Assembly (NCBI GenBank): GCA_001466705.2
Contig: LATX02000200.1
Location: forward strand, 1,550,001-1,614,000
Length of the DNA: 64,000 bases
Direction of reading: 5' to 3'
DNA from: Moniliophthora roreri
Taxonomy: Eukaryota > Basidiomycota > Agaricomycetes > Agaricales > Marasmiaceae
Part shown: positions 1 to 13,760 of the stretch, piece after piece
How positions within the stretch are numbered: the stretch's first letter is position 1
Layout of the letters: each line of letters opens with the position of its first letter
Made by a program: the position numbers and the translations under genes
The notes under the pieces: generated by a model
Told to the model about the DNA's origin: nothing
What the model saw: the letters and a program-made list of their open reading frames with translations, nothing else
Databases searched by the model: none

Positions 1-311
1 CATACTTGCTTGGCCGACATTGGCCGTAGCTCTAACGATCCGTCAATTTGCAACGCATGCCGTACTGATCCCTCATGTCACAACAGCTCGGTCTTGATGA
101 TATTTAGCGCTTTAGCGTCCACTTTCCAACCGGTTGACCTCCCTTTATTCAAGAGCTGATGAAAGCTAAGCAGAAATATTTTGGGGTGCGAAATGGTCGT
201 GGCCGCAGCGCGGAAGGATTTGGGTACTAATAGCTACTGTCTCGCGACTTGGGCAGCATTTTAAAAACTACGGTACAGGCTTAGGTACCTCAGCCACATT
301 CCTTTCATATT
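1..311. other. upstream region, no gene seen
   Basis: No open frame with recognisable protein character is visible here. It precedes the zinc-finger gene and may hold its promoter. I could not assign a TATA box or other motif with confidence. Confidence 0.4.
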
Positions 312-1263
312 ATGTTCGTCTCTCTATGTTTAACAATTCACGCAAATACCTCACCCAGTTACTCTAGGTTCCCACCGTCGAGCTGTTCCGATCTATCATC
401 TTCTACGAATGCTCCGCTAGGTGAGGTCGTTATGATCAGCCTCTTTTTGACACTTATCAACATGATATATATGCAGGCTGCTTCCATTGCTGGAGAAACT
501 ATCCGATGGGGTGCGAGAGACACCGTTTCGCACCTCTAGGTTACCGCTACGATCACTCGATAACAAGGTACGCTAGCAGATTTTATTCTTCTCCGATCGG
601 CTAACAAGGACATCTGTATAGCGATGGTGATGTCCATCAAACCACTGAGGGTCTGACACACGACTGGAACTGGCAGCCCCATCCAGACGACATCCGTAGC
701 CTATCACAGGAGAATGTTGCGAACGATTTCAGATCAGCGTCTTGGCCGCTTCTGTATACCTTCAATACTTTAGAATCGGGTACGGGGCAGTACGAGGTGT
801 CTGTTGTTGTAGATGACGAGGCGCTGGTTCGAGCAGGCGCTTGCCCCGCGGGAACCTCTGAGGGTTCCAGCTCCTGCTTGCGGTCAATGCAGCCCGACCT
901 GGAACCTTCCTCCCCCGCTTCACGCTTTCGTTTGCAGGTGGGGAGACCTGCAGCAACTCAAGCTTCGAAGATGCTGCGCAAAAAGAAACCTCTTTATTTT
1001 TGCCCCTTCTCGGGGTGTACATCAAGTGGGTTCACTGAGAAACATAATCTTGAATGTGAGACGTCCTTTTCGGCCTCGACACGATTACTCATCGTTTTTA
1101 TTCAGATCACTGTAAAGCACACAGGGGAATAAAACCTCACGTCTGTGAAAAATGCAACAAGGGCTTCGGTTCGAAGGGTGACCTTCGGCGGCACCAGAGG
1201 GCGAAGACCCTCCCATGCAGCGGGCGTAGCGCACCGAGTACAGCTGTCAAATCTTCTGTTTGA
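312..1263 (+). CDS. C2H2 zinc-finger protein (putative transcription factor)
   Basis: Four exons splice into 263 codons: 312-420, 477-567, 622-1055 and 1106-1263, with introns of 50-56 bases that all start GT and end AG. The C-terminal third holds two adjacent fingers. The first (CPFSGC, then H-x3-H) is split by the last intron. The second begins KPHVCEKCNKGF and runs to DLRRHQR, where a late Cys may replace the final His. The linker (RGIKPH) resembles the TGEKP linker. The middle of the protein is acidic and polar. The fold implies nuclear DNA binding, but no target can be read from the sequence. The N-terminal exon is the least certain part, because the start rests only on frame continuity across three introns. 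Confidence 0.7.
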
Positions 1264-2355
1264 CTGAGATAGCTATTTTTGGGCTATTTATTGAGGTTTT
1301 GTGTATATAATAGTAATAATCTCCGCGAGAACACGGCCTCATGCGTACTTCTTTTGTTGAAAAGTATCAGTTATTGCGCAGAATAAATAGTATATCATAC
1401 ACATTGGGAACTCTATAACGCTCGGAGGAACAGCGGGCAAGTTTTTTCCTTTCCTTTTTGCGGCATCGAAGGAAAGGAAGATCGATAGCAAAACGTTGAT
1501 GCCATTTCCGAAGAGAAAGGAAGGTGTGGCCACTACCCTCTATGCCTTGACCGTATCGGAAAGTGATTGTGGATACGTGGACGTTGTCAACAAACTCTGA
1601 AGTGTCAAATTACGGCCTCACGGGGCAGCAATCGCGTGCAAGCGAAGTCAGGACGCGAGGTTTAATGATGATGATTCGTGGAGGGAAGTAGGCCCTGAGG
1701 CCTGAGGAAGGGAGATCTGAGATCTGAGGACTAGCGTCGGCCCATGGTCTTTGCATCTGTTGCATAATCTTTGTCGTGTACGTGGTTCTGTTGGACCCAC
1801 AGTATCATGATGGTGACAGGACGGATGCGACGGATAGACGTTAGACCTGCGTCAGACCACGAAATCAAGGACGTCGAGCACTTTTTCAAGTAATGAAATT
1901 AGCGCTGAGCCTAGTGATACTGGAAGCGCACCTATGTCGGTAATATGCAGTGATGTGAATTTGCTTCTGTTACTTCTTCAATACGCACGCTCCCATTCCA
2001 GGCTGTATGGTCCATGGCCGTGACTGCACTTCACTTTCTGCATCACCGACGGTTTGCGAAAAGACCTGAGAAAGGTTTTCGCTCTTCGGTCGTGACGGTG
2101 GTAGTGCGGAGAAAGATGCCTCATAATTTATAAACATGTGATTGACACTAGATTGACGCGACTTGCTTTTCTCGGTCACCGTGCATCACGTCAATGACAC
2201 CGGGAGCTCTGCATAGGGCAGCACTGGAGCAGCACCGACGAGACCTTTTTTGGCCTCCATGTAAGGTTTTCTCAGCGAAATTCTGCTGTTCTGTTCTCAT
2301 AATATCTATACAGCACAAAACTCTCTAATCAGTGTTGTACATCAAGTCCATCGAC
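1264..2355. other. intergenic region
   Basis: About 1.1 kb without a frame that looks coding on either strand. It contains the 3' flank of the zinc-finger gene and the promoter side of the secreted-protein gene. I see no repeat or RNA gene. Confidence 0.5.
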
Positions 2356-2949
2356 ATGGTCGTCATATCGAGTCTCCTCGTATCTTTTGTTGCATTCCTT
2401 GCCTTTGCCAGTGCGAAGGAACCAGAGAATTCGCTGGCTCTCAATCCCAATTTCGCTCACCTGGCGAGTCGCGATACCTGCTCTTCACCACCCCTTCGAT
2501 CCCGCACCTTTTACTCCGACTGCCTTGAAAAGCACTTTCAATGCGGTCTCGAGGGCTACCCCATAGGTTATGGGTTCAAGTACTGCACTAAGTTCAGTAC
2601 ACCGGAAAATTTAGCTCGTTTTTCCCAGAAGGGCCAGGCATGGATGTGGAGTACGATGCATTGTCTGCAGTTGGCTCTCGTACCCGAATTACAACTATTA
2701 GCGACCTCTCCTGGCGCATGCGATAGCCTGGAAGAAAAGGCGTTCGATACCCATGCGTCTTGTTACGTTTCTTCCGGCCTTTGTACGCTTCCTCCGTCGG
2801 ATTGGTTGGTTATTGTTGATATTGTGGGTCTCAGTACACTGTTTGGAAGCTGGGATGCGCTCAAGGAGAGCCTTGAAGCTTCTGGAGGATGCTTTGAGCT
2901 TTTTGCGTGGATTATTGAGAGAAAGTTGAAGGAGGGGTGGCCGTTTTGA
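2356..2949 (+). CDS. small secreted cysteine-rich protein
   Basis: A single exon of 197 codons. I chose the ATG at 2356 because the frame upstream offers only a GTG and because this ATG starts a clear signal peptide (MVVISSLLVSFVAFLAFASA). The mature part has about ten cysteines, including CLEKHFQCG, KYCTKF, MHCLQLAL, ACDSLE and ASCYVSSGLC, so several disulphides are likely. Conserved-looking stretches are GYPIGYGFKYC and AFDTHASCY. It is probably exported and its function is unknown. The spacing of the later cysteines faintly recalls stanniocalcin-type domains, but that is only an impression. No catalytic motif is seen. The neighbours (zinc finger, UTP3) give no functional clue. Confidence 0.75.
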   Translation: MVVISSLLVSFVAFLAFASAKEPENSLALNPNFAHLASRDTCSSPPLRSRTFYSDCLEKHFQCGLEGYPIGYGFKYCTKFSTPENLARFSQKGQAWMWSTMHCLQLALVPELQLLATSPGACDSLEEKAFDTHASCYVSSGLCTLPPSDWLVIVDIVGLSTLFGSWDALKESLEASGGCFELFAWIIERKLKEGWPF

Positions 2950-3180
2950 TTGTAACACGGGAACGACACGGACAGAGACAATTCGAATGTTATATCTGAA
3001 CTATGATGTTTTTGGGGTCGTAAATACAGTCTATTCTTATAGACTCTTATAGAGACTTGAGCTCAGTTTACTGACGATTTAGAGGCGACGATTATTTCCT
3101 TTTGCGGAACTCCTCCTTCCCAGTAAGGTGACGCGGCAAATTAAATTTTTTCCTTCACCCGACCTTCATCATCCCTCATT

Positions 3181-5365
3181 ATGCCTCGGAAGCGCGCCTC
3201 AAAATTCAAGAATGAAAGTCGTAAACCACGAGGGGTTAATCGCGCCGACGCAAATATCATCAAGTGGAACGACATCTCTGACATTCCTTTGGACGAAGAA
3301 GAGCAATGTACGCTCTACTTGATTCAGTTGGGGACAGATTTAACTATTTCATCAGACCATGAATACGAAGATAAAATATTACTCGAAGGTGATCAAGAGT
3401 ACGAGGATAATATGGATGAAGATGAAGTCTTCGCGTTGAAGGGAATACCTGACACTGACGAGGAAGACGAAGTTGAACAGGAAGAGGATGAAGACGAAGA
3501 CGAAGACGAAGACGTGGACATGGAGGATATCTCCTCAACTTCTCAGAAATCCTCGAGTTGGAAGAAACAAAAGAAGAAGGTCGAAGAGTCCGAACAATCT
3601 GAATCCGAGGAGGAGGCCTGGGGAAAGGGCAGATCAGCATACTATGCTTCCAATGAAGCGCAACTAGAGTCGGACGACGAGGAAGCACTTGCACTGGAGG
3701 AGCAGGAAGCGAGGCGTCTGCAGGCCAAGTCTCGAGAAGACATGAGAGACGAGGATTTCGGTCTAGATGATATGATGGAAGTCGAGTCGAGGGACGATGA
3801 GTGAGTATTGCTACTAAATTCCGCGATGTGCTGATTCGTATCCTCTTGGAGTGTCTTCCAAGAGTCTGCTGCTCCTTCGACCGTACTCTTACCTCAAGAC
3901 CAGAAATCTATCGTCCGACACCTTGAACGAACAGATCCCATTAGTCTGGCATTGGCTCGCGACTGGACGGATACTGCGCAAAGCTTGTTGAAATCAAAAT
4001 CGAAACTGGAAAAGTAAGTCTTACTGTACTTATTATCCCAAGAGCCTGACGAATTCTGCTTCCTCCGTAGGTTGCAAGCTATGGATCCATCTTCACCCAA
4101 ACTCGGCATGGTGCACCTCCATTATCGTATGTCTCACATTTGAAATTTATTCCTCGTTGGACTGACATTTCTATAGAGGCATTATCAACGTATGCTACTT
4201 CACTTGCCTTTTACCTCCACCTTCGAGCACAAGAGAAATACGCCCAGAAACCTGAGCTGCTCAAGTCGCACCCCGTCATGAAACGCCTCGCCACGTTAAA
4301 GGAAGCCCTTTCAACACTCGAAGACCTCGACTTTGCCCCATCTGACTCCGAAGGTGAAGACTACCTGGATGAAGACGAGTCCGAGTTTAGTCTCGAGGAC
4401 GACGAGATGACAGATGAAGATCTCATGGCAGACGCTCGTTCATTATGGGAGGAAGAAATTGGGTCGGGCTCAGGAGACCCTGAAGCGGACGCTGAATTAA
4501 TTCGAATGTATAAACAAGCCCAAAAGACTTTCGTCGAGACACCTCCCAAGAAGAAACGCAAAGCTTCCTCGGATTCTGGTTCTGACGCTAAATCCGTCCC
4601 TGTCTTTGATCTCGTCGAACCCGAGTTTGTATCATCCAAGTCGTCATCGCAGTCTCGGACAGCCAGCGATTCGGGAGACGTGTTTGGTGAAGCAACCGCC
4701 CTGCAACATGCAGATGCTGCGGATAAGAGTGCAAGGAAAAAGTCCCTTCGGTTTCATACCTCCAAGATCGAGAGTACGAGTGCCAAGAGACGGGGAGCGA
4801 GAAACGCTACGTTGGGTGGAGATGACGATATTCCGTATAAGGAGCGGAAACGTGAGAGGGAGGATCGACTTATGGAGGAGGCTAAAGCGCGGGTTGATAA
4901 GCAGAGTGGTATGGATTTGGATGATACGGAGCCTGAGGCTCGGCCAGAGGAAGCTGATGAGGACGAGAACGGGTATTATGACCTTATTGCCAGGGAATCG
5001 AAGGAGAGAAAGGAGAAAAAGAAGGCCGACTACGAAGCAGCTCGTGCGGAACGGTATGTGATTTGCGATGGATGTACCTCTGTCACTTTTCCCAAAACAG
5101 CTCTAGGCTCGTCAATGTTGAAGATAGCGCGTCAGGTCCTCGGTCGCTTACTCGGGCGATCATGGCCAATAAAGGACTCACGCCCCATCGCTCGAAGAGT
5201 GTCCGCAATCCCCGAGTCAAGAAGCGACAGAAGTTCGAGAAGGCCAAGAAGAAGGTAGCTTCCCAGAAGGCAGTTTACAAGGGCGGCCTCAGTGAAACAG
5301 GCGGCCGTTACGACGGTGAAAGGTCAGGTATTTCTAAGGTTGTCAAGAGTGTACGCCTCGGATAG
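3181..5365 (+). CDS. UTP3: UTP3/SAS10, small-subunit processome protein
   Basis: Five exons (3181-3800, 3852-4013, 4071-4126, 4177-5053, 5107-5365) give 657 codons. The protein is very acidic near the N-terminus (runs of DEDEDEDEDVDMED) and has a central Sas10/Utp3-type helical segment (PISLALARDW, then HLHYQALSTYATSLAFYL). It ends in the basic Sas10 C-terminal domain, with NKGLTPHRSKSVRNPRVKKR followed by KFEKAKKK and the GGRYDGERSGI block. Sas10/Utp3 belongs to the nucleolar U3 processome, which makes 18S rRNA; the yeast protein was also found through silencing. The gene converges on FCF2, another 18S processing factor, with about 130 bases between stop codons. Splice phases all agree, so the model is firm. 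Confidence 0.93.
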
Positions 5366-5493
5366 TTACAGTTGTATGTCTTCTCGGAATGCCACTGTTT
5401 TGGTTCATGAACATATTGCATCCGAAGACCGATAAGTAAACTAGAAGACATGCGTAATCTACTTGGTAAATCTCATCCAATAGACATCTACCC

Positions 5494-6588
5494 TCAGAAC
5501 TTTAGCCGCTTTGTCTTTGCATGCCGCGTGTTTTTTCCCATTGCGCCCCTGACAGACTGCAAGTCGTTGAACTTCTTCTTTGCGTAACGTTTAGCCTCTG
5601 CATCATCCACCAACTCATCCACCATTGTTCTCTTGCGCTCAGCTCTGGTGAGGTTCTGTCCAGAACTACCGCCGAATGGTGTATTGGTCGAGACGATGGT
5701 TCCAATCTGCGAGCACGGAACCGTCAGGGAACAATAGTGGTACAATAATGAATAACTCACAGCAAAATGCTTCGGTAGACCTTTGATGCCCTTTCCTTCT
5801 CCCTCCTCCTTTCTGTAAAACCGTTTAGGGTCCAGTTGGTTACGGAGGCGCAGTGCCTCCACCTCGCGATGTAACCGAGGCAAGTCTGCCTCTGCTGGTG
5901 CGGGCATATCGAACCAATCTGGTCCCGCTGTTTCATTTCTTAGCTAAGGTACGGATGAGCATGGGCTCGCAAAATTCAAGACAGAGGAGAGGAACGAACC
6001 TCCTTCTTCTGCTTCTTAGTGAACGGCTTTCCCGACTTTGTCAGTTCTGGAGGTGGTACGGGAGGTGCAGGCATATCGAGTGACGATGTCGAAGTCTCTA
6101 CGCGTTCTATTTCAGGATCTCGGAGTGAAGACGGTCCCTCGTTGCGACCTTTTCCAAGTGTAAAGTATGGAGTCGGCACTGTACCGGGATCTAGTTCCGG
6201 TAAGGGACTACAGCCTGGAGTTAACGGGACATCTGCTCTCCAAGCATCTGGGACATACGTGGTGGAATCCTTTTCCAATGCTAAGACTTCCTCTTCATGT
6301 CCACCATAAGCGGGATTCTTCGAGTTTGAAGCTAGTTTCTGTCTTGCCTTCTGCAAGAGGGATTCTAGATACTCTTCTGTAATTATTTCGCTTTCGTCCG
6401 AGTCCGTATCTGAGGTATTTGAATCACTATCCGAATCGCTACTTGAGGATGAGGAAGGGTCGGATTCGAGTTCCTCCTTTTCTGTAAGGTCTGCAGAAAT
6501 TTTAGTCACAGCCAATCGTAGTATTCAGATACGCACCTATGGCCTTTTCCTTTCCTTCACCATCGTTTGTCATCGCTGTAACGGCCAT
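5494..6588 (-). CDS. FCF2: FCF2, pre-rRNA processing factor
   Basis: Four exons on the minus strand (6588-6537, 6490-6000, 5943-5761, 5706-5494) encode 312 residues. The N-terminal half is Ser/Asp/Glu-rich and disordered. The C-terminal Fcf2 domain is clear: [10 protein letters not shown], then [25 protein letters not shown], and the basic tail with [17 protein letters not shown] and [14 protein letters not shown]. In yeast Fcf2 is needed for early pre-rRNA cleavage at A0-A2, and the human relative is DNTTIP2. It lies tail to tail with UTP3. It is also head to head with COQ5, with 65 bases between start codons, so the two probably share a bidirectional promoter. Confidence 0.93.
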
Positions 6589-6653
6589 GGTCGATGCGGT
6601 CGAAGAAAAAATCGGGAGATGTCACGTGTGTGGGCGCGAACTCTCCTTCCACC
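6589..6653. promoter_or_regulatory. 65-base divergent promoter of FCF2 and COQ5
   Basis: Only 65 bases separate the start codons of FCF2 (minus) and COQ5 (plus). Both transcripts must therefore start in or next to this stretch, or their 5' leaders overlap. It contains TCACGTGT, an E-box-like CACGTG core at about 6622. No TATA box is evident. Confidence 0.5.
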
Positions 6654-7677
6654 ATGAAATACGCGATTCGCAGCCTTCGGCCTGTATGGCGGCAACCTCA
6701 AGCCTTCTCTAGATGTATCAATACACAGCCCTCATCTTCATCGTCGTCCTCGGAGCCCTCGAGTCAAAACCCCAAAATGACATCTTTCGGATTCAGGTCT
6801 GTGCCGGAGGACCACAAAGAATCACTCGTCAAGGATGTTTTCGACTCTGTGGCCTCAAAATACGACTTGATGAACGACGCGACGTCGCTCGGCGTGCACA
6901 GACTGTGGAAGGATGAATTCGTGTCATCACTCAAGCCCGGGAGGAAGGGACCCATGAAATGTATAGACGTGGCTGGAGGAACCGGAGACATTGCTTTGCG
7001 CATTCTCGATCTTGCACGCGAAAAATTTGCAGACCGGGAGACGACTGTAGAGGTCGTTGATATCAACGGGCAGATGTTGCAGGAAGGATTTAGACGGTTC
7101 AAGAGAACTATGTACCATAACAGTAAGCATGGTTCGTTCGTCTTCATCTCCCAAATTTTACAGTATACATAGCTCCGCAGATATCATTCCATGAAGCGAA
7201 TGCTCAAGAGCTTCTTCCTTCCAAGTTTGCGGACAATTCATATGACTTATACACGATAGCGTTCGGAATTCGGAATTGCACGTCTATTCCGGCAGTGCTG
7301 TCCGAGGCATACCGAGTGCTGAAGCCCGGAGGAACTTTTGCCTGCCTTGAATTTAGCAGGGTCAACAACCCATTGCTCAGCACGTAAGTTTCATCGCGTG
7401 GCACTCTCGACTGTAATGCTCACAGTACTGTTACTGTGGCTTTAGGTTGTACGACCAGTATTCGTTCTCCATCATTCCTTTACTGGGGACCATTCTTGCG
7501 GGAGATAGAGACTCGTACCAATACCTCGTGGAATCTATCCGCAAATTCCCTCCGCAAACAGAATTTGCACAAATGATCAGAGATGCTGGGTTTTCCACTG
7601 ACCTGGACGCTGATGGCGGGGCCTGGACAAACCTCTGGGGCGGTGTGGCATGCATTCACACTGGCGTTAAGGTTTAG
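6654..7677 (+). CDS. COQ5: COQ5, 2-methoxy-6-polyprenyl-1,4-benzoquinol methyltransferase
   Basis: Three exons (6654-7122, 7173-7383, 7446-7677) encode 303 residues. The enzyme C-methylates the benzoquinol ring in ubiquinone synthesis in the mitochondrial matrix. The first 35 or so residues are basic and Ser-rich ([20 protein letters not shown]), as in a mitochondrial presequence. UbiE/COQ5 signatures follow: [20 protein letters not shown], the SAM motif [21 protein letters not shown], and [16 protein letters not shown], ending with the GGVACIH segment. I chose the ATG at 6654 over one at 6594 because it begins the presequence and does not overlap the FCF2 leader. Length is normal for the family. 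Confidence 0.95.
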
Positions 7678-7980
7678 GGATGGCAAGGTACTAGATTATC
7701 AAGGGGACGATGCATTGTCGAAAGGAGCTGGCCATTTACTTAGACAAGGACATGTTCATAGTTTATCTCTCATATTTACTTAATGAATGGCGTTCGATAT
7801 AACCGAACTCAACACTTTCTCTTGCGTACTCTTCTGCAATTTTTCTGATAAGTGAGTCAGGGCTTCGGGTCAGTCGCCGAATTGCTTTCGCCTGTCACAA
7901 AACATCACGCGTCTTGCCGCCGACGCTCACCTTGCTCTTGCTGCACGTCGTCGGCCTCTTACTCTTGTACCACTACCACC
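7678..7980. other. intergenic region upstream of cullin
   Basis: About 300 bases holding the COQ5 3' end and the cullin promoter. The stretch just before the cullin start is rich in CT and CAC repeats. No gene is seen. Confidence 0.5.
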
Positions 7981-10746
<2,766 letters not shown>

Positions 10747-11324
10747 ATCTTTGTCTGCCTCCCCTTTGTTCGCTCTCGTTCTGTCGCGTCCCTCCATGGA
10801 GTCCTGTAGCATACTGTCGTGTTTCTCGTAGTACTTTGTAAAGTTTTTGTGTCGATGCATTCATTTGACTAGTTCTGGCGGGGCAGGCCCTGGGAAGTGC
10901 GTTGGTCTGCTGGTCTGCCGGTGTGTGGGTGTGCGGTGTGTCTCTCTTTTCTCATGTCATCGCTTGGTAATTGGTCCACACAACCTTAAAGAGTTTCTTT
11001 TCAGCAACCTTCACTTAAAAAGCCCCGCTCGTGGCAGTTCTGGCTTAAAACGTCATGTTCGACCCTTCCCCGAGGCTCACGAGCCCTAATGACTCCCCGG
11101 AATTTAATCGCGACTCGGGAACATGCACTAGTAAAGGGGCCGAAACTTCTCAGTCTAATCCGGTGTCGCGTACTCATACCTTTGGAGGTCGACTTTCCCA
11201 GAGGACACACTCTAATTGTCGTTGGCCAGGGTTTTAAAATGACTTCGTGCCCGCGAAATGATTTGCCTCTCGCCTTCTCTTCTTTCACCCCAGGGTGTCT
11301 GACAGGGGATCCCCGCCCATCATC
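10747..11324. other. intergenic region
   Basis: About 580 bases between cullin and the DUF6534 gene. Short open frames exist on both strands, but none resembles a known protein or shows an intron pattern. Probably a terminator and promoter region. Confidence 0.45.
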
Positions 11325-13505
11325 ATGGATGAATCATTTACCCCCATTGACACGACTTATGGGAGCGCTTTCCTTGGGCTCGTTATCAGTGCTATGTGAG
11401 TGGCTTTCTTAACTCCATCCTCTCCTGAAAACACTCTGATCATTGCTTGTGTTCCCAGACTTTATGGCATTACCATTTTACAAGTGTAAAGTACCGTTGC
11501 ACTGGTCTAATGATGGCTCACTGACGTGCGTTTTAGATACTTTTATTATCGGTACGAGAATACCCCCAGCCCGACATGACTACAATTTATGTCCCTTAAC
11601 ATGCAGGAACTACCCTCGGGATGCACGTTTCATCAAGATACTGGTCGGTGTTTTGATGGAATTGCGATGCATTACTGATTGACAGCGTATTCGATTTCAG
11701 GTCTTCACTGTGTGGTACGACATGAAAGACACTGCCCTGCGTTTGCGGCTTACCTTGACTCTAGGTTATGGGACACTCTACATCTCTCCCTGTGTACGAC
11801 CGCTATCTACTGGTGAAGAGTGTGCTAATTGGACATCTTTATAAATACTGACGAAATGTTCTATTAGGTACCTCATCACGAATTACGCAAGACCAGATGC
11901 CTTGGAGCAGCTAACATGGTGCGAAAGTTGATTCTATTTCACTCGAATGGTTCTCATTGTGTCACTAGGAGCATGGAGGTTGGTTCCTAGCGATAGCCTG
12001 GCAATGCATTCGTCCTTACCCTTACTTGCGCCAATAGCTCCAGACCGATTGCAATGTGAGCGACTTGGATCATACCCTTTGTGACTCGTAAGCTCATGCT
12101 TTGTATCAGGGCATAATCGCACTGATTGTTCAATGGTTTGCTTCCCCGTCTGATACGGAGATAAAATCCTTCTGATAGCCCGTCATATCAGTTTCTTCGC
12201 CCGACGATTATGGATAAGTGAGTCGCTTAAGACCTTTGATTTCTCCCGTAGATCTGACAAGGCATACGGCCTCAAGTGTCCAGCAACCTATATCTGGTGT
12301 CGGCTATTGTAAATCCGCATTCTCATCTCTGACAGAATCAGAAGCGCTGACAGGTGTTTTCTTAGGTGACACTATCGTGTATACATTTCGGTACGCCTAT
12401 AGCCGAATAGTTCTGGGCGTGACCACTAAACGTAGAGTTTCAACAGGACTTGGAATCGGTCAGGATCTCTGCCCCATTGTGATAAGGTGGAAATGCGCTG
12501 ACACGGACGCCCCTTTATAGTGTTCACGATACAGAGGTGAGAGAAGATGATGCGCTACAGAGGGAAAAAGATCTCACGGCCATTTACAACTACAGCTTCG
12601 CATTGGTCACCACTGCCAATTTCCAGAAATTGATAGTAAGCAAGAAAATCCCTTTTTCCACGCTCTTCGCTCTCGCTTACCGTGAAAACTAGTGGGTAAC
12701 TAGTGCCGGTATAGGTTCTGCAGCAGCAGCAGACATCATGATCGCTGCTTCTCTGTGTTACTACCTGTCCAGAAGCAAGACAGGATTCAGGAGGTAACTT
12801 ATGTGCTAACTGTAGCCGAATATATGGTGATATTGACAACTTCTCAGGACGGATTCGTTAATCACGATCCTCATCATCTATACGGTGACCACAGGGCTAA
12901 TGACCAGGTATGGGGGCTCCTGAGAATATCACAAATGGCGCTGACTGAACCTTACTCGCAAAGTGTAATCGATTTTGCCATCATTATAACGGTACCTGCT
13001 CAGTTTTCACATCATTCCACCTTGTGTTGATATACCGAAGTTTGCGCTCATGCCCAACAACTACGTGTGGCTTGCCCTGTTCTGGGTTGTTGGACGATGT
13101 GAGCCTTTCATAACACTCGCAAATTTGATAAGCTGACTTGTATTCAGGCTATGTAAACTCTTTCCTTGCTGCGTTGAGTATCTTTGGCAGCTTTCTCAGT
13201 GACACCGGTACTTACCATTCATTTCAGGCTAAATTGTCGCGATTCTCTGCGTGAAAAGGCGGCCACACGGGACCCTGCAAGCTTCATGCATCTTACACCT
13301 ATCACTGGCTCGGTAGCATCAGATCGAAGGTCTTTATATGGTGGTGTGCCACCTCTTGCAGTGACCATACACACGGCTACGGTGCAAAAGACGGATTACT
13401 TGGATTCGGTAAGCGAGTCGACAAGTAAGGATTGGATGAGCATTCTGATAACCTTTGGATAAATAGCCTGAAAGCATTAGTACTGCACCTGCCGCTCTTG
13501 CATGA
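11325..13505 (+). CDS. DUF6534-type seven-helix membrane protein
   Basis: A gene cut into at least a dozen small exons, several only 15-60 bases long. Reading across them gives a protein starting MDESFTPIDTTYGSAFLGLV. It continues with ISAILYGITILQ, NYPRDARFIKILV, LWDTLHLSLCTTAIYWYLIT, IIALIVQCFFARRLWI and a C-terminal DUF6534 block: ADIMIAASLCYYLSRSKTGF, then TDSLITILIIYT, FALMPNNYVWLALFWVVGR, YVNSFLAALNCRDSLRE. This matches a very expanded Agaricomycete family of plasma-membrane proteins of unknown function. Hydrophobic segments fit about seven helices. Exact exon limits near 12240-12560 remain unresolved and the stop at 13505 depends on a last intron at 13409-13466. It looks intact but could hide a defect in the unresolved part. 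Confidence 0.75.
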
Positions 13506-13760
13506 CACCGGCGGTTCTGCTTCCAACTTCCGAGGCCAGTCGCAGGCTGTATATACCGTTTATCCCAGGAGGCATAATGAAGGAAGAAGACGCGACCCAG
13601 GGAGACGATTGCTATGAGTAGCTTGGGCGACAAACCTTACTAGTTTTGTACTTGGTGGACTTTGAAAGAGATGTGATTTACAGTACTTTACAATACTTGG
13701 GAATGATAGCCCCTATTTCTGCTTCCGACGCGAGGGAACTTGAAATTTCCCACGTAGAAC

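Noticed and set aside
4361..4639. Minus-strand open frame inside UTP3
   Set aside because: Antisense shadow of the acidic UTP3 exon; its Ser-rich translation comes from the GA-rich codons of the plus strand.
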